Source of the DNA: Paenirhizobium cremeum
GTDB lineage: Bacteria; Pseudomonadota; Alphaproteobacteria; Rhizobiales; Rhizobiaceae
Length of the DNA stretch: 64,000 nt
Assembly: GCF_022884085.1 (NCBI RefSeq)
Contig: NZ_JAGGCS010000008.1
Coordinates: 186,001-250,000, forward strand
Direction: 5' to 3'
The notes beneath the pieces are model-generated. The model worked only from the letters and a program-made list of their open reading frames with translations. It did no database searches and had not been told where the DNA came from. The position numbers and the translations under genes are program-made. Positions within the stretch are counted from its first letter, which is position 1, and each line of letters opens with the position of its first letter. Below are positions 42,857 through 55,418 of the stretch, in pieces.

Positions 42857-45800
42857 TTACGTCGTGAGATAGGCCGAAATGACCGCTGCAATCTGGTCCG
42901 AGTTCAGATCTCCCATGTGGGAGCCCATGAGTGCGTCCAGCTGAGCATCCGACAGGCCCGCAATGTCTTCGGTGGAGAGACCTGCGAGGCTGGTCGAACT
43001 GAAGGCTGCGATGTCTTCGGTGGAGAAGGTGGCGAGATCTTCCATCTCCAGTGCCGCGACCTGTCCCGAAGTGAGGGCGCCGACCTGGCTCGAAGTCAAC
43101 GCCTCGGCCTGCGCCGTCGACAGCGCTGCGATGACCCCGGTGCTCAGCCCCGAGATGGCCTGAGAGTTGAGGGCGGCGATTTCGCTGGTGGACAAGAGGG
43201 CGATATCGTCGGTGCCGAGGGCCGCCGCCTGCAATGCCGTCAGGGCGGAAAGCTGCGTCATGGAGAGCGAATCAATTTGGTCGGTGCTCATCGCAGCCAC
43301 CTGATTATAGCCCAGCGAAGCTATCTGGCTTGTCGTCAGAACGGCGATCTGGCTTGTGGAGAGGCCGGCAATAATCGCGGTCGACAGACCCTTGATGGCT
43401 GACGAACTGATAACGGCAAGCTCCGCGGTCGAAAAAGTCTCCATGTCTTCAGTGGAAAGACCTGCAAGGCCGTCGGAACTCAGGGCGGCAATCTGATCGG
43501 TGGAGAGGGATTCAAGCTGCTCCGCACTGAGGGCTGCGACCTGCTCGCTGCTCAGGCCATGAATGCCGGCGGTGCCAAGCGAGGCGATATCGTTCGTGGA
43601 CAGCGCCGCGATGATGGCCGTCGAGAGCCCCTTGATCGCCGAGGAACTGATCGCTGCGAGTTCCGCGGTCGAGAAGCTTTCGAAATCCTCAAGCGTAAGG
43701 CCTGCAAGAGCATCCGAACCGAGGGCGGCGATCTGCGTCGGCGAGAGGGCATCCACCTGTTCCGCGCTCAGCGCCGCGACCTGGGCGCTCGTCAGGCCGG
43801 CGATGCCTGCCGCGCTGATGGCAGCGATCTGGCTTGCGGAGAGCGATGCGATGTCGTCCGTGTCCAGCGCCGCGATCTGCTTCGAGCCGAGAGCCGCTAT
43901 CTGCGCGGTCGACAAGGCTTCGATCTGCTCGGAGCTCAGCACGCTGATTTGGCTGGTGGAGAGCCCGGCAATGCCGGCCGCGCTCAGGGCAGCGATCTGG
44001 TCCGGCGTAAAGGCGGCGATGGCCGCCGTCGACAGACCGGACATGGCGGCCGAGCTGATCGCGGCAATGTCGGCGGTCGAGAACATGTCGAGATCATCGG
44101 TACCGAGAGCTGCGATCTGTTTCGAGTTCAGTGCGGCGACCTGCGTGGTGGACAGGGCCTCGACCTGTTCCGGGCTGAGGGCAACGATCTGGCTCGTCGA
44201 GAGCCCGGCAATGCCGGCTGCACTCAGGGCCGCGATCTGAGTGTTGGAGAGCGCGGCAATCGTGCTTGTCGAGAGGCCGGCAATCGCACTCGAGCTGATC
44301 GCCGCGATATCTGCGGTCGAGAACATGTCCAAGTCGTCCACGCTCAGCGCGGCAATCTGGGTCGAGCTCAGCGCGGCAACCTGTGTCGAGGACAGGGCTT
44401 CGACCTGCTCAGGACTGAGCGCTTCCATCTGGCCGATGGAAAGCCCGGCGATGCCGGCCGTGCTGAGTGCCGCGATCTGGCTTGTGGAAAGCGATGCAAT
44501 TCCATCCGTGCCAAGAGCCGCGACCTGTTTCGACGTCAGGGCCGCAAGCTGTGCGGTCGTGAGGGCGTCGATCTGCTCCGGGCTGAGGGCGGCGATCTGG
44601 CTGCTGGAGAGGCCGGAAATGCCTGCGGCGCTCAGCGCCTCCACCTGATCGGCCGAGAGCGAGGCCAGAAGGTCCGTCGACAATCCGACGATGGCGCTGG
44701 AACTGATGGCTGCAATCTCGGCGGTCGTGAACGTGTCCAGATCATCCGTGCCGAGCGCGGCAATCTGGGTCGAACTCAGCACCGCGATCTGGGTTGCGGT
44801 CAGCGCTTCAACCTGTTCCGCGCTGAGGGCAGCGATGTCGTCGGTACTAAGACCCTTGATGCCGGCAGTACTCAGCGCCGCTACCTGCTTGGTGGAGAGC
44901 GCCGCGATATCATCGGTCCCCAGCGCCGCGATTTGCTTGGAACTCAGCGCTGCTATCTGCGTGGTCGACAGGGCCTTGAGCTGCTCAAGGCTCAGCGTTT
45001 CGATCTGGGAGGTAGAGAGCGCCGCGATGCTCGTCGCACTCAGCGCTTCCACCTGATCGGTCGAGAGCGATCCCAGGAGGGTGGCAGACAAGCCGGCAAT
45101 TGCGCTCGAGCTGATCGCCGCGATATCTGCGGTCGAGAACGTCTCGATGTCGTCCGTGCCGAGGGCCGCGATCTGTGCCGAGCTCAAAGCCGAAACCTGA
45201 AGGGACGTCAGGGCCTCGACCTGATCGGTGCTCAGAGCCGCGATCTGATCACTGGAGAGGCCCGCGATACCGGTTGTGCTCAGAGCCGCGATCTGGTCCG
45301 TCGAAAGGGCCGCCAGCAAGGCGGTGGAAAGTCCGAAGATCGTGCTGGAAGCCAGCGCCGCGATGTCCTTGGTGGAGAACATGGCGATATCGTCGGTTCC
45401 AAGCGCTGCAATCTGCGTCGAGCTGAGAACGGCGACCTGCGTGCTTGTCAGGGCCTCGACCTGCTCGGCGCTCAAGGCCGCGATGTCGTCGGTGCCCAGG
45501 GCCTTGATGCCGGCCGTGTTCAGCGCGGCGATCTGGTCGGTGGAGAGGGCGGCAATGTCGTCGGTGGAGAGGGCGGCAACCTGCCGGGAGGTCAGCGCAT
45601 TCACCTGCGCAGTTGACAGGGCGTGGATCTGCCCGGTGTTCAGCGCGTTGATCTGATCCGTCGAAAGGCCGGCGATGCTGGCCGCGCTGAAGGCGGAAAG
45701 CTGGTCGCTCGACAGGCTCGCTATAAGGTCCGTCGACAATCCGGCGATCCCGCTGGAACTGATTGCGGCGATGTCCCTGGTCGAGAAGGTCGCGATATCG

Positions 45801-48800
45801 TCCGTGCCGAGGGCGGCGATCTGGGCGGAACTCAGCGCGCCGATCTGCGCGGTGGAGAGGGCATCGACCTGCGCGGTGCTCAGAGCGTTGATCTGGCTCG
45901 TGGAAAGGCCAGCTACACCGGCAGTGCCGAGAGCCGCAATCTGTGCCGTGGAAAGGGCCGCAATTTCCTCCGTGCTGAAGATCGCGACCTGTCTGGAGGC
46001 GAGCGCCGCGATCTGGGCTGTGCTCATCGCCTTGATCTGATCGCTGTTCAGGGCCTCGATCTGCTTGGTCGTAAGGCCTGCCACACTGGCTGTGCTCAGG
46101 ACGGCGATCTGTTCGGTCGAAAGAGATGCCAGAACAGCGGTGGACAAGCCTGCGATCGCGTTGGCACTGATGGCTGCAATGTCGGCGGTCGAGAAGGTTG
46201 CGATGTCTTCTGAACCGAGCGCTGCAAGCTGGGCGGAGCTGAGGGCGCTGACCTGTGCGGAACTGAGCGCTTCGGCCTGACCGGTGGCCAGGGCTGCAAT
46301 CTGCCTCGTGCTCAGAGCGGCGACGCCTGCGGTAGTCAGCGCATCGATCTGGTCGGTCGAAAGCGCCGCTATCGCACCGGTGGACAGTCCTATGATCGCG
46401 CTCGATCCAATCGCAGCGATGTCCTTGGTCGAGAAGGTGGCGATGTCTTCCGCTTCAAGGACGGCAAGCTGTGCCGAGCCGAAGGCGGCGACCTGCGCCG
46501 AGGTCAATGCCTCGACCTGCGCGGTGCTCATTGCCACGATCTGCTTGGTGGAAAGACCTGCGATGGCCGCTGTGCCGAGGGCCGCGATCTGGTCCGTCGA
46601 GAGCGCGGCGATCTCGTTGGTGCTCAGGGTCGCAAGCTGACCGGAGCTTAAGGCCGCAATCTGCTTGGTAGAAAGGCTGGCAATCTGTTCCTCGCTCAGG
46701 GCCTCGACCTGTTTGGTCGTCAGGCCTGAAATGCCGGCCGTGCTCAAGGCGTTGATCTGGCCGCTCGAAAGGGAGGCAAGGACCGCTGTCGACAACCCTG
46801 CTATCGCCGCGGATGTTATGGCCGCAATCTCGGCCGTCGAGAAGGTCAGGATATCGCCCGTGTCAAGCGCGGCGATCTGGTCGGAATTGAGAGCCGCAAT
46901 CTGCTTGCTGGACAGTGCAGCCATCTGATCGCTGTTCAGGGCGTCGATCTGTCTGGTTGTGAGCCCGGCGATGCCGCCGGTGCCAAGCGCTGCAATCTGG
47001 TCGGTAGAAAGCGCTGCGATGTCATCCGTACCAAGGGCGGCAATCTGCGCCGAGTTGAGCGCGGCGATCTGCGCGGTTGTCAAGATGGCGATCTGTTCGG
47101 GTTCCAGGGCAGCGATCTGCCGCGTGCTCAGGCCCGAGATGCCGGCGGTCCCGAGGGCGGCCAGTTGTTCCGTGGTCAATGCGGTGACATTGCCGGTGTT
47201 CAGCGCCGCGACTTGCGCGGAACTCAGTGCGGCAAGCTGCTTGGTCGACAGAAGGGCGACCTGGTCCGAGCTGAGAGCGTCGATCTGGAGAGTGGTCAGG
47301 CCCTTGATGGCGGCCGTGCTCAGGGCTTCGATCTGTGTGCTGGAAAGAGCGGCGATGATGTTCGTCGACAAACCCGATATTGCGCTCGAGCTTATCGCGG
47401 CGATGTCCGCGGTGGAGAAGGTCGCGATATCGGCGGTCTCCAGCGCCGCCATCTGTGCGGAACTAAGAGCGGCCACCTGGACGGTCGAAAGCGCCTCGAC
47501 CTGTGCGGTCGAAAGGGCGACGATCTGATCCGTGCTCAGGCCCTTGATCGCGTTGGCGCTCAAGGCCGCGATCTGTCGGGTGGTGAGAGCCTCGATGAGG
47601 TTTGCGGAAAGACCCGATACGGCGGTAGAGCTGATGGCTGCGATATCCGCGGTGGAGAAGGTCGCGAGGTCCTCGCTCGCCAGCGCTGCCAGTTGCACGG
47701 AACTCAGTGCGGCGACCTGGGCAGGCGACAGCGCTTCGGCCTGGGCGGTCGACAGGGCTTCGATCTGGTCGGTGCTCAGACCCGTCGCAGCCCTGGTGCT
47801 CAGCGCTGCAATCTGGCTGGTGGACAAGGCCGCGATACCGTCCGTGCCCATGGCCGCGACGTGCTTCGAGCTTAGAGTGGCGATCTGAGACGTCGTCATC
47901 GCGGCTATCTGTTCGGGGGACAGGGCGTCGATCTGGTCGGTCGTCAGGTTTGCGATTGTCGTCGTACTCAAGGCGGCAATCTGGGCGGCGGTGAGGGCCG
48001 CAAGCGCGTCGGTTGCCAGCCCCGCTATCGACTTGTAGCTGATTGCGGCGATTTCCGCGGCCGTGAAAGTCGCCAGATCGTCGGTGCCCAGTGCCGCGAC
48101 TTGCAGCGAACTCAGCGCGGCCACCTGCGTTATGGTGAGCGCTTCGGCCTGCGCGGTGGAAAGGGCTGCGATCTGGTCCGTCGACAGGCTCGCAATGACG
48201 CTTGTGCTGAGCAGGGCAATCTGGTTGGTGGTAAGCGAGACAAGGACGTCCGTGGAGAGACCGGTTATCGCCTTGCTGGTGATGGCCGCGATCTCGGCAA
48301 GTGAGAACGTTGCGATATCGTCGGTCTCCAGCGCGGACAGCTGTAGCGAACCCATCGCCTTCACCTGCGTGACGGTCAGCGCCTCGACCTGTGCGCCGGA
48401 GAGGGCAGCAACCTGATCGGTTGTCAGGTTGGCAATCGTGCTCGTGCTCAGAGCAGCGATTTGCCTGGTGCTGAGCGCCGCGATGTCATCCGTGCCGAGG
48501 GCCTGCATCTGGGACGCCTTGAGGACGCTGATCTGCGTCGTCGTCATGGCGGTCAACTGGTCGACCGACAGTGCCTCGATTTGTGTCACCTTCAAATTGG
48601 CCACGGCGCTCGTGGTGAGCGAGGCGATCTGGCTGGAGGAGAGGGACGCAAGCACGTCGTTTGTCAGGCCCGATATCGCCCTGTTGCTGATTGCCGCGAT
48701 ATCGCCGGTCGAAAACGTCGCTAGGTCGTCCGCTTCCAGCATGGCGATCTGGGCCGAACTCAGGACTTTCACCTGAGCGGTGGAGAGGGCCTCGACCTGC

Positions 48801-49768
48801 GCGGTGGACAGGGCCTCCATATGGCCGGTGGTAAGGCCGGTAATGGCGCTCGTGCTCAGCGCCGCAATCTGGCTGGTCGAGAGGGAGGCGACCTGGCTCG
48901 CTGTCAGGCCCGACAAGGCCTTACTCGTGATGGCAGCGATATCTGCAGTCGAGAATGTCGCCAGATCCTCCGTCCCCAGGACGGCGATCTGGTCGGAGGT
49001 CAAAGTCTTCACCTGTGTGGTGGTAAGAGCCTCGACCTGCGCGGTGGAGAGAGTGTCGATCTGGTCTACAAAAAGCGCCGGGACCGCTTTCGTGCTCAAT
49101 GCCGCAATCTGCGCGGTAGAAAGCGTGGCAATGTCATCGGTTCCCAAGGCCTGGACATGGGCGGCCTTGAGAACGCTGATCTGGGCGGTTGTCAGGGCGG
49201 CGACCTGTGCTGTGGACAGGGCCTCGATCTGGTCGGTCGTCAGGCTTGCCACTGCGCCCGTGCTCAAGGCTGCAATCTGACCTGTCGTAAGGGAGGCCAG
49301 CACGCCCGTTGCAAGGCCGGATATGGCGTTCTGGTTGATCGCCGCGATATCGGCGAGCGAGAATTTGGCGAGATCCTCCACGCCGAGAGCGGCAAGTTGA
49401 GACGCGGTGAGGGCTTTGACTTGCGATGAGGTGAGCGCCTCCGTCTGCACGGTGGTCAAGGCGTCGATCTGCGTGGTGGTGAGGGCTGCGACTTGGCCCG
49501 ATGTCAGGCTCTCGACATCGTATTTGTCCAGAACGGCGAGTTGATCGAGGGTCAAGCCGACGATCGCGTTCTGCGAAATGGCGCTCAACTGCTGGGAGTT
49601 GAGGACATCGACGTCTTCCGTGTCCAAGGCTGCAATCTGTTCGGAGGAAAGCGCGCTCATCTGCCGCGTCGAAAGCAATGCCACGTCTTCCGTAGTCCAG
49701 GCGGCGACTGCAGCAGTTGAAAGAGACCTGATCTGACTGACGCTTAAGGAGGGAATAATCGAGGTCAT
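42857..49768 (-). CDS. Giant 2303-residue octapeptide-repeat protein
   Basis: I do not recognise a named family. The whole protein is one unbroken array of 8-residue units, consensus (S/T/G)(T/S)x(Q/D/E)(I/V/L)x(A/G/T)(L/F/I). Reading it through, 287 octads (the first is MTSIIPSL) are in register, followed by a 7-residue tail ISAYLTT; 287 x 8 + 7 = 2303, so no insertion or deletion breaks phase. Octads group into 10-unit modules opening GTDDIATF-STADIAAI-SSSAIAGL (about 19 F-marked openings) and 7-unit modules opening GTDDIAAL. Glycine-Leu ends mark every third unit before a run of four. There is one Trp, very few Lys, Arg, His or Tyr, no Sec signal and no RTX nonapeptide. Composition is acidic, Ser/Thr about a quarter. 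It follows genes for type I secretion, a GT41 glycosyltransferase and Glf on the same strand. I infer a secreted or surface solenoid; an intracellular role is not excluded. Confidence 0.85.
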   Translation of the reverse strand: MTSIIPSLSVSQIRSLSTAAVAAWTTEDVALLSTRQMSALSSEQIAALDTEDVDVLNSQQLSAISQNAIVGLTLDQLAVLDKYDVESLTSGQVAALTTTQIDALTTVQTEALTSSQVKALTASQLAALGVEDLAKFSLADIAAINQNAISGLATGVLASLTTGQIAALSTGAVASLTTDQIEALSTAQVAALTTAQISVLKAAHVQALGTDDIATLSTAQIAALSTKAVPALFVDQIDTLSTAQVEALTTTQVKTLTSDQIAVLGTEDLATFSTADIAAITSKALSGLTASQVASLSTSQIAALSTSAITGLTTGHMEALSTAQVEALSTAQVKVLSSAQIAMLEADDLATFSTGDIAAISNRAISGLTNDVLASLSSSQIASLTTSAVANLKVTQIEALSVDQLTAMTTTQISVLKASQMQALGTDDIAALSTRQIAALSTSTIANLTTDQVAALSGAQVEALTVTQVKAMGSLQLSALETDDIATFSLAEIAAITSKAITGLSTDVLVSLTTNQIALLSTSVIASLSTDQIAALSTAQAEALTITQVAALSSLQVAALGTDDLATFTAAEIAAISYKSIAGLATDALAALTAAQIAALSTTTIANLTTDQIDALSPEQIAAMTTSQIATLSSKHVAAMGTDGIAALSTSQIAALSTRAATGLSTDQIEALSTAQAEALSPAQVAALSSVQLAALASEDLATFSTADIAAISSTAVSGLSANLIEALTTRQIAALSANAIKGLSTDQIVALSTAQVEALSTVQVAALSSAQMAALETADIATFSTADIAAISSSAISGLSTNIIAALSSTQIEALSTAAIKGLTTLQIDALSSDQVALLSTKQLAALSSAQVAALNTGNVTALTTEQLAALGTAGISGLSTRQIAALEPEQIAILTTAQIAALNSAQIAALGTDDIAALSTDQIAALGTGGIAGLTTRQIDALNSDQMAALSSKQIAALNSDQIAALDTGDILTFSTAEIAAITSAAIAGLSTAVLASLSSGQINALSTAGISGLTTKQVEALSEEQIASLSTKQIAALSSGQLATLSTNEIAALSTDQIAALGTAAIAGLSTKQIVAMSTAQVEALTSAQVAAFGSAQLAVLEAEDIATFSTKDIAAIGSSAIIGLSTGAIAALSTDQIDALTTAGVAALSTRQIAALATGQAEALSSAQVSALSSAQLAALGSEDIATFSTADIAAISANAIAGLSTAVLASLSTEQIAVLSTASVAGLTTKQIEALNSDQIKAMSTAQIAALASRQVAIFSTEEIAALSTAQIAALGTAGVAGLSTSQINALSTAQVDALSTAQIGALSSAQIAALGTDDIATFSTRDIAAISSSGIAGLSTDLIASLSSDQLSAFSAASIAGLSTDQINALNTGQIHALSTAQVNALTSRQVAALSTDDIAALSTDQIAALNTAGIKALGTDDIAALSAEQVEALTSTQVAVLSSTQIAALGTDDIAMFSTKDIAALASSTIFGLSTALLAALSTDQIAALSTTGIAGLSSDQIAALSTDQVEALTSLQVSALSSAQIAALGTDDIETFSTADIAAISSSAIAGLSATLLGSLSTDQVEALSATSIAALSTSQIETLSLEQLKALSTTQIAALSSKQIAALGTDDIAALSTKQVAALSTAGIKGLSTDDIAALSAEQVEALTATQIAVLSSTQIAALGTDDLDTFTTAEIAAISSSAIVGLSTDLLASLSADQVEALSAAGISGLSSSQIAALSPEQIDALTTAQLAALTSKQVAALGTDGIASLSTSQIAALSTAGIAGLSIGQMEALSPEQVEALSSTQVAALSSTQIAALSVDDLDMFSTADIAAISSSAIAGLSTSTIAALSNTQIAALSAAGIAGLSTSQIVALSPEQVEALSTTQVAALNSKQIAALGTDDLDMFSTADIAAISSAAMSGLSTAAIAAFTPDQIAALSAAGIAGLSTSQISVLSSEQIEALSTAQIAALGSKQIAALDTDDIASLSASQIAAISAAGIAGLTSAQVAALSAEQVDALSPTQIAALGSDALAGLTLEDFESFSTAELAAISSSAIKGLSTAIIAALSTNDIASLGTAGIHGLSSEQVAALSAEQLESLSTDQIAALSSDGLAGLSTEDMETFSTAELAVISSSAIKGLSTAIIAGLSTSQIAVLTTSQIASLGYNQVAAMSTDQIDSLSMTQLSALTALQAAALGTDDIALLSTSEIAALNSQAISGLSTGVIAALSTAQAEALTSSQVGALTSGQVAALEMEDLATFSTEDIAAFSSTSLAGLSTEDIAGLSDAQLDALMGSHMGDLNSDQIAAVISAYLTT
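42878..49768 (-). repeat. 24-bp coding tandem repeat array (287 octad units)
   Basis: At DNA level the gene is a 6.9-kb array of diverged 24-bp units, with higher-order periods of 240 bp (10 units) and 168 bp (7 units). Copies differ at many synonymous positions while the peptide pattern holds, so the array is old or selected at protein level rather than a fresh expansion. The period is a multiple of three, hence long open frames on the opposite strand are by-products. Confidence 0.85.
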
Positions 49769-49986
49769 GCGAGAAAGCCTTTGACGTTAGCCGATTGTCG
49801 AAATCAATAAAGTTTGCGAACAGTCGCCCCAACGGGGCAGCCCACCGGTATTGCCCGTTCGGCTTTCGGCTGAGGTCGCGGCCGGCCGAACAATGCACCA
49901 CCTGGCAATGGGGATTATAGGCAACTGGCTTGCCTGAACCTGAAGTTGATCCGGCACGGTTGCCATGCCCAACCCATGCGGATCGT
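49769..49986 (-). promoter_or_regulatory. Promoter region and leader of the giant repeat gene
   Basis: On the minus strand a perfect TATAAT (49919-49914) lies about 145 bases before the ATG; the -35 match 17 bases upstream (CAGGTT, 49942-49937) is poor. This would give a leader of roughly 140 bases containing a small stem GCCCC-AAC-GGGGC (49826-49838). The ribosome-binding site is a weak AAAGG. The gene therefore seems to have its own promoter in addition to any read-through from glf. No gene is seen in the gap. Confidence 0.45.
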
Positions 49987-53228
<3,242 letters not shown>

Positions 53229-53273
53229 GATCCTGAACATCCCGTACATTGGCGGTCCGATGACCGGCGTTAC

Positions 53274-53301
53274 AACTACGTGCGAAAGGCTGTTCGTAGT
53301 T
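53274..53301. promoter_or_regulatory. Inverted repeat upstream of the GT41 gene
   Basis: AACTACG, 14 bases, and CGTAGTT form a perfect 7-bp inverted repeat in the 224-bp gap between the heme oxygenase and GT41 genes, 46-73 bases upstream of the GT41 start. A second dyad, CTTAGGCAT with ATGCCTGAG, lies close by (about 53316-53354). Either could be an operator or a terminator of the heme operon. No gene is seen in the gap. Confidence 0.4.
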
Positions 53302-53452
53302 AACCACGCTAGCTTGCCTTAGGCATGCCATCCGGCATCGGAAATGCCTGAGGAATGAAATCTCCACGGATGGGCCGGGCTTGGCCGCTCCCAATCTGCC
53401 AAAGGGGAATGTAAAACCATGCGACGCTGAGGAGATACGGACTGCGTCCGTA

Positions 53453-54050
53453 CTACACGTGCGGCATTTCCCGCTCGACAAGATCGAGAACGAACGCGAA
53501 AGCCTGACGGGCACCCTCGACGGCGCGCTCATCCTCTTCCGGTGTCAGCGCGACCGCATCGAGTGCCGAGGTGAAGTTTCGCCAGTGCAGGCCGCGTCCA
53601 TCTGCATGGCCGGCAAGATGGCGCGCACCGTACGCTTCGGAGAGGCCGAGCGTCTTGGTGGCGGTCTTCAACAGGATCGCCGCGCCAAGATTGGAGCCTT
53701 CGACGACATAAAGCCAGCCAAGTGCGGTGGGCACGTCCAGCGGTTCGTCTACCTCTGAAACAGGGCTCGGCAGTTTGCCGGTGATATCTTCGACATCCCT
53801 GCAGACGCGGTCGAGCCGGCGGCGAGAGGCGAGGCCGGGAAGCAGGGCTCCGAGCTGCGGATCGAGATAGAGGCACTCGACCCTGCCGTGGAGAGCATGC
53901 TGGACCTTGAGAAATGCAGCGTAGCGGTCAAGGTTGCCGAAGGGGTCCGCGCTCATGATCCGCTTGTCGAGCGTTTCGTGGGTGGCAATGGGTTCCATTG
54001 CGAAGGCGCAGGGCACGGCTGGGTTCGACAAGGGCGGCTTCAGCACTCAT
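53453..54050 (-). CDS. hemO: Heme oxygenase (PigA/HemO type) with an apparent frameshift near the start
   Basis: The long frame (from GTG 54046 to 53453) encodes a biliverdin-forming heme oxygenase of the PigA/HemO family: ATHETLDKRIM with the proximal heme His, GNLDRYAAFLKVQHALHGRVE, LLPGLASRRRLD, ALGWLYVVEGSNLGAAIL (distal helix) and YGARHLAGHADGRGLHW. It would open heme and release iron after uptake. But the best start is ATG 54050 behind GAGGA with ideal spacing, and that frame reads MSAEAALVEPSRALRLRNGT, which looks like the true N-terminus, before it shifts and stops after 40 codons. Removing one base in 53985-54003 would join the two as LRLRNGTHATHETLDKR. So the gene is either frameshifted, mis-sequenced or started at the odd GTG. 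It follows hasE after 57 bp. Confidence 0.8.
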
Positions 54051-54107
54051 TTAAAATCCTCGAATGTGGGGTTTGTTATCGTTCGATCGGCGGGCGGCGT
54101 GGCTCAG

Positions 54108-55418
54108 TCATTCCTCGCGAAACGCTCTGTTGATCTGATCGCTGATCGGTTTGACGAGATAGGAAAGCGCCGTGCGGTCGCCGGTCTTTATCATCGCTTC
54201 TGCGGGCATCCCCGGCACAAGGGTCAGTCCCCCTAGCTTCTGCATCTCCTCGTGGCTGATGGAGAGACGCACGAGATAGTAGGTCAATCCGCTCTTCTCG
54301 TCGGTCGAAAGATCGGCGGCGACGCGATTGACATGGCCATTGAGTTCGGGCGTGGTCCGCTGGCTGAAGGCGGAAAGACGCAGGACGGCCTTCTGACCGG
54401 GTTGTACCTGATCGATATCCTTTGGCTGTATGCGCACGTCGAGCGCTAGGTCTTCCCCTTTCGGGACGATGAGCATGATCGGTTCACCCGGCGACACGAC
54501 ACCGCCGACGGTATGCACAACGAGTTGGTGCACCGTCCCCGATTGTGGTGCGACGATATCGATGCGCTTCAGCTCGTCCTCGGCTGCCGTCTTGCGCTCG
54601 ATGAATTCACCGATCTGACCCTGGATCTCGCGCAGTTCCTGACTGACTTCCGTCTTGAGATCCTGCTCGATCTGCAGGATCTGCAGCCGGGTTTCAGTGA
54701 TGCGACCCTGCGCCTGGGCCTGATAGGCGATCTTTTCACCACGCTCGCCGCCGAATGTGGCGGCCTGCGTTCGCAGGCTGTTCAGCCGCTGGACCGATAC
54801 GACGCCCCTCTCCTGCAGGGTTTCCTGCGAGACGATCTCGGACTGCAGAACCCTGAGGCCATCGGCATAGGCGATTTCCTGTGCCTTCAGACCCTCGATC
54901 TCATGTTCGTACTGTGCGATGCGTTCGCCAAGTTGGGCCTTCTTGCCGGCACGCGCCTCCCTGCGGAACTCGAACAGCCTCGTCTCGCTGCGGATTGCAG
55001 ATGCCACGTCCGGATTGTCGCGTCGGGCCAGCAACTGGTCGGGAAAATCGATCGCGTCGAGATCGTCGCGTTCGGCTTCAAGGCGCGCCAGACGGGCAGT
55101 CAACTCATCGAGGCGCTTAGTGACGATGGCGAGGCTGGCCCGGGTCTGGGTTGCGTCAAGGCGCATGACGACGTCCCCTGCCCGCACCTGCGCGCCTTCC
55201 TGCACAAGGATTTCTCCAACCACGCCGCCTTTGGGGTGCTGCACTTTCTTCACATAGGAATCGACGACAAACGAACCGGAAGCAACCACGGCGCCGGCGA
55301 GTTCGGTCGTTGCCGCCCACCCGCCGGCCCCACCGACAAGGACAAGGCCGAGCGCCAGCCCAGCCGCCAGGTGGCGGCGGATCGAACGGATGATCTGATT
55401 GTCATCAGCGGCGGCCAT
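54108..55418 (-). CDS. hasE: Type I secretion membrane fusion protein (HasE/PrtE/HlyD family)
   Basis: A 436-residue periplasmic adaptor. A single N-terminal membrane helix (HLAAGLALGLVLVGGAGGWAATTEL) is followed by a split lipoyl/barrel-sandwich domain (VVASGSFVVDSYVKKVQHPKGGVVGEILVQEGAQVRAGDVVMRLD), a long coiled coil (residues about 100-290) and the returning barrel (IVAPQSGTVHQLVVHTVGGVVSPGEPIMLIVPKGEDL). It links the ABC exporter to a TolC-type channel. It overlaps the exporter ATPase gene by 14 bases. Cargo should include the adjacent HasA-like protein; the giant repeat protein is a second candidate. Confidence 0.9.
   Translation of the reverse strand: MAAADDNQIIRSIRRHLAAGLALGLVLVGGAGGWAATTELAGAVVASGSFVVDSYVKKVQHPKGGVVGEILVQEGAQVRAGDVVMRLDATQTRASLAIVTKRLDELTARLARLEAERDDLDAIDFPDQLLARRDNPDVASAIRSETRLFEFRREARAGKKAQLGERIAQYEHEIEGLKAQEIAYADGLRVLQSEIVSQETLQERGVVSVQRLNSLRTQAATFGGERGEKIAYQAQAQGRITETRLQILQIEQDLKTEVSQELREIQGQIGEFIERKTAAEDELKRIDIVAPQSGTVHQLVVHTVGGVVSPGEPIMLIVPKGEDLALDVRIQPKDIDQVQPGQKAVLRLSAFSQRTTPELNGHVNRVAADLSTDEKSGLTYYLVRLSISHEEMQKLGGLTLVPGMPAEAMIKTGDRTALSYLVKPISDQINRAFREE

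Noticed and set aside
43559-45616. Long open frames on the plus strand across the giant repeat gene (for example one of about 685 codons).
   Set aside because: A 24-bp period is a multiple of three, so absence of a stop in one unit carries over to all units. These frames lack ribosome-binding sites, have Arg- and Gly-rich shadow composition, and lie opposite a clean coding frame.
42857-49768. CRISPR array, because of thousands of bases of short repeats.
   Set aside because: There are no unique spacers; repeats are 24-bp coding units that vary synonymously and remain in one open frame, and no cas genes are present.
42857-49768. RTX toxin or adhesin assignment for the giant protein.
   Set aside because: No GGxGxDxxx nonapeptide appears anywhere, and the octad pattern is different. 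Type I secretion remains only an inference from context.
42857-49768. Ice-nucleation protein, which also has an octapeptide-based period.
   Set aside because: Ice-nucleation repeats are of AGYGSTxT type with 16-residue units; the residues here do not match.
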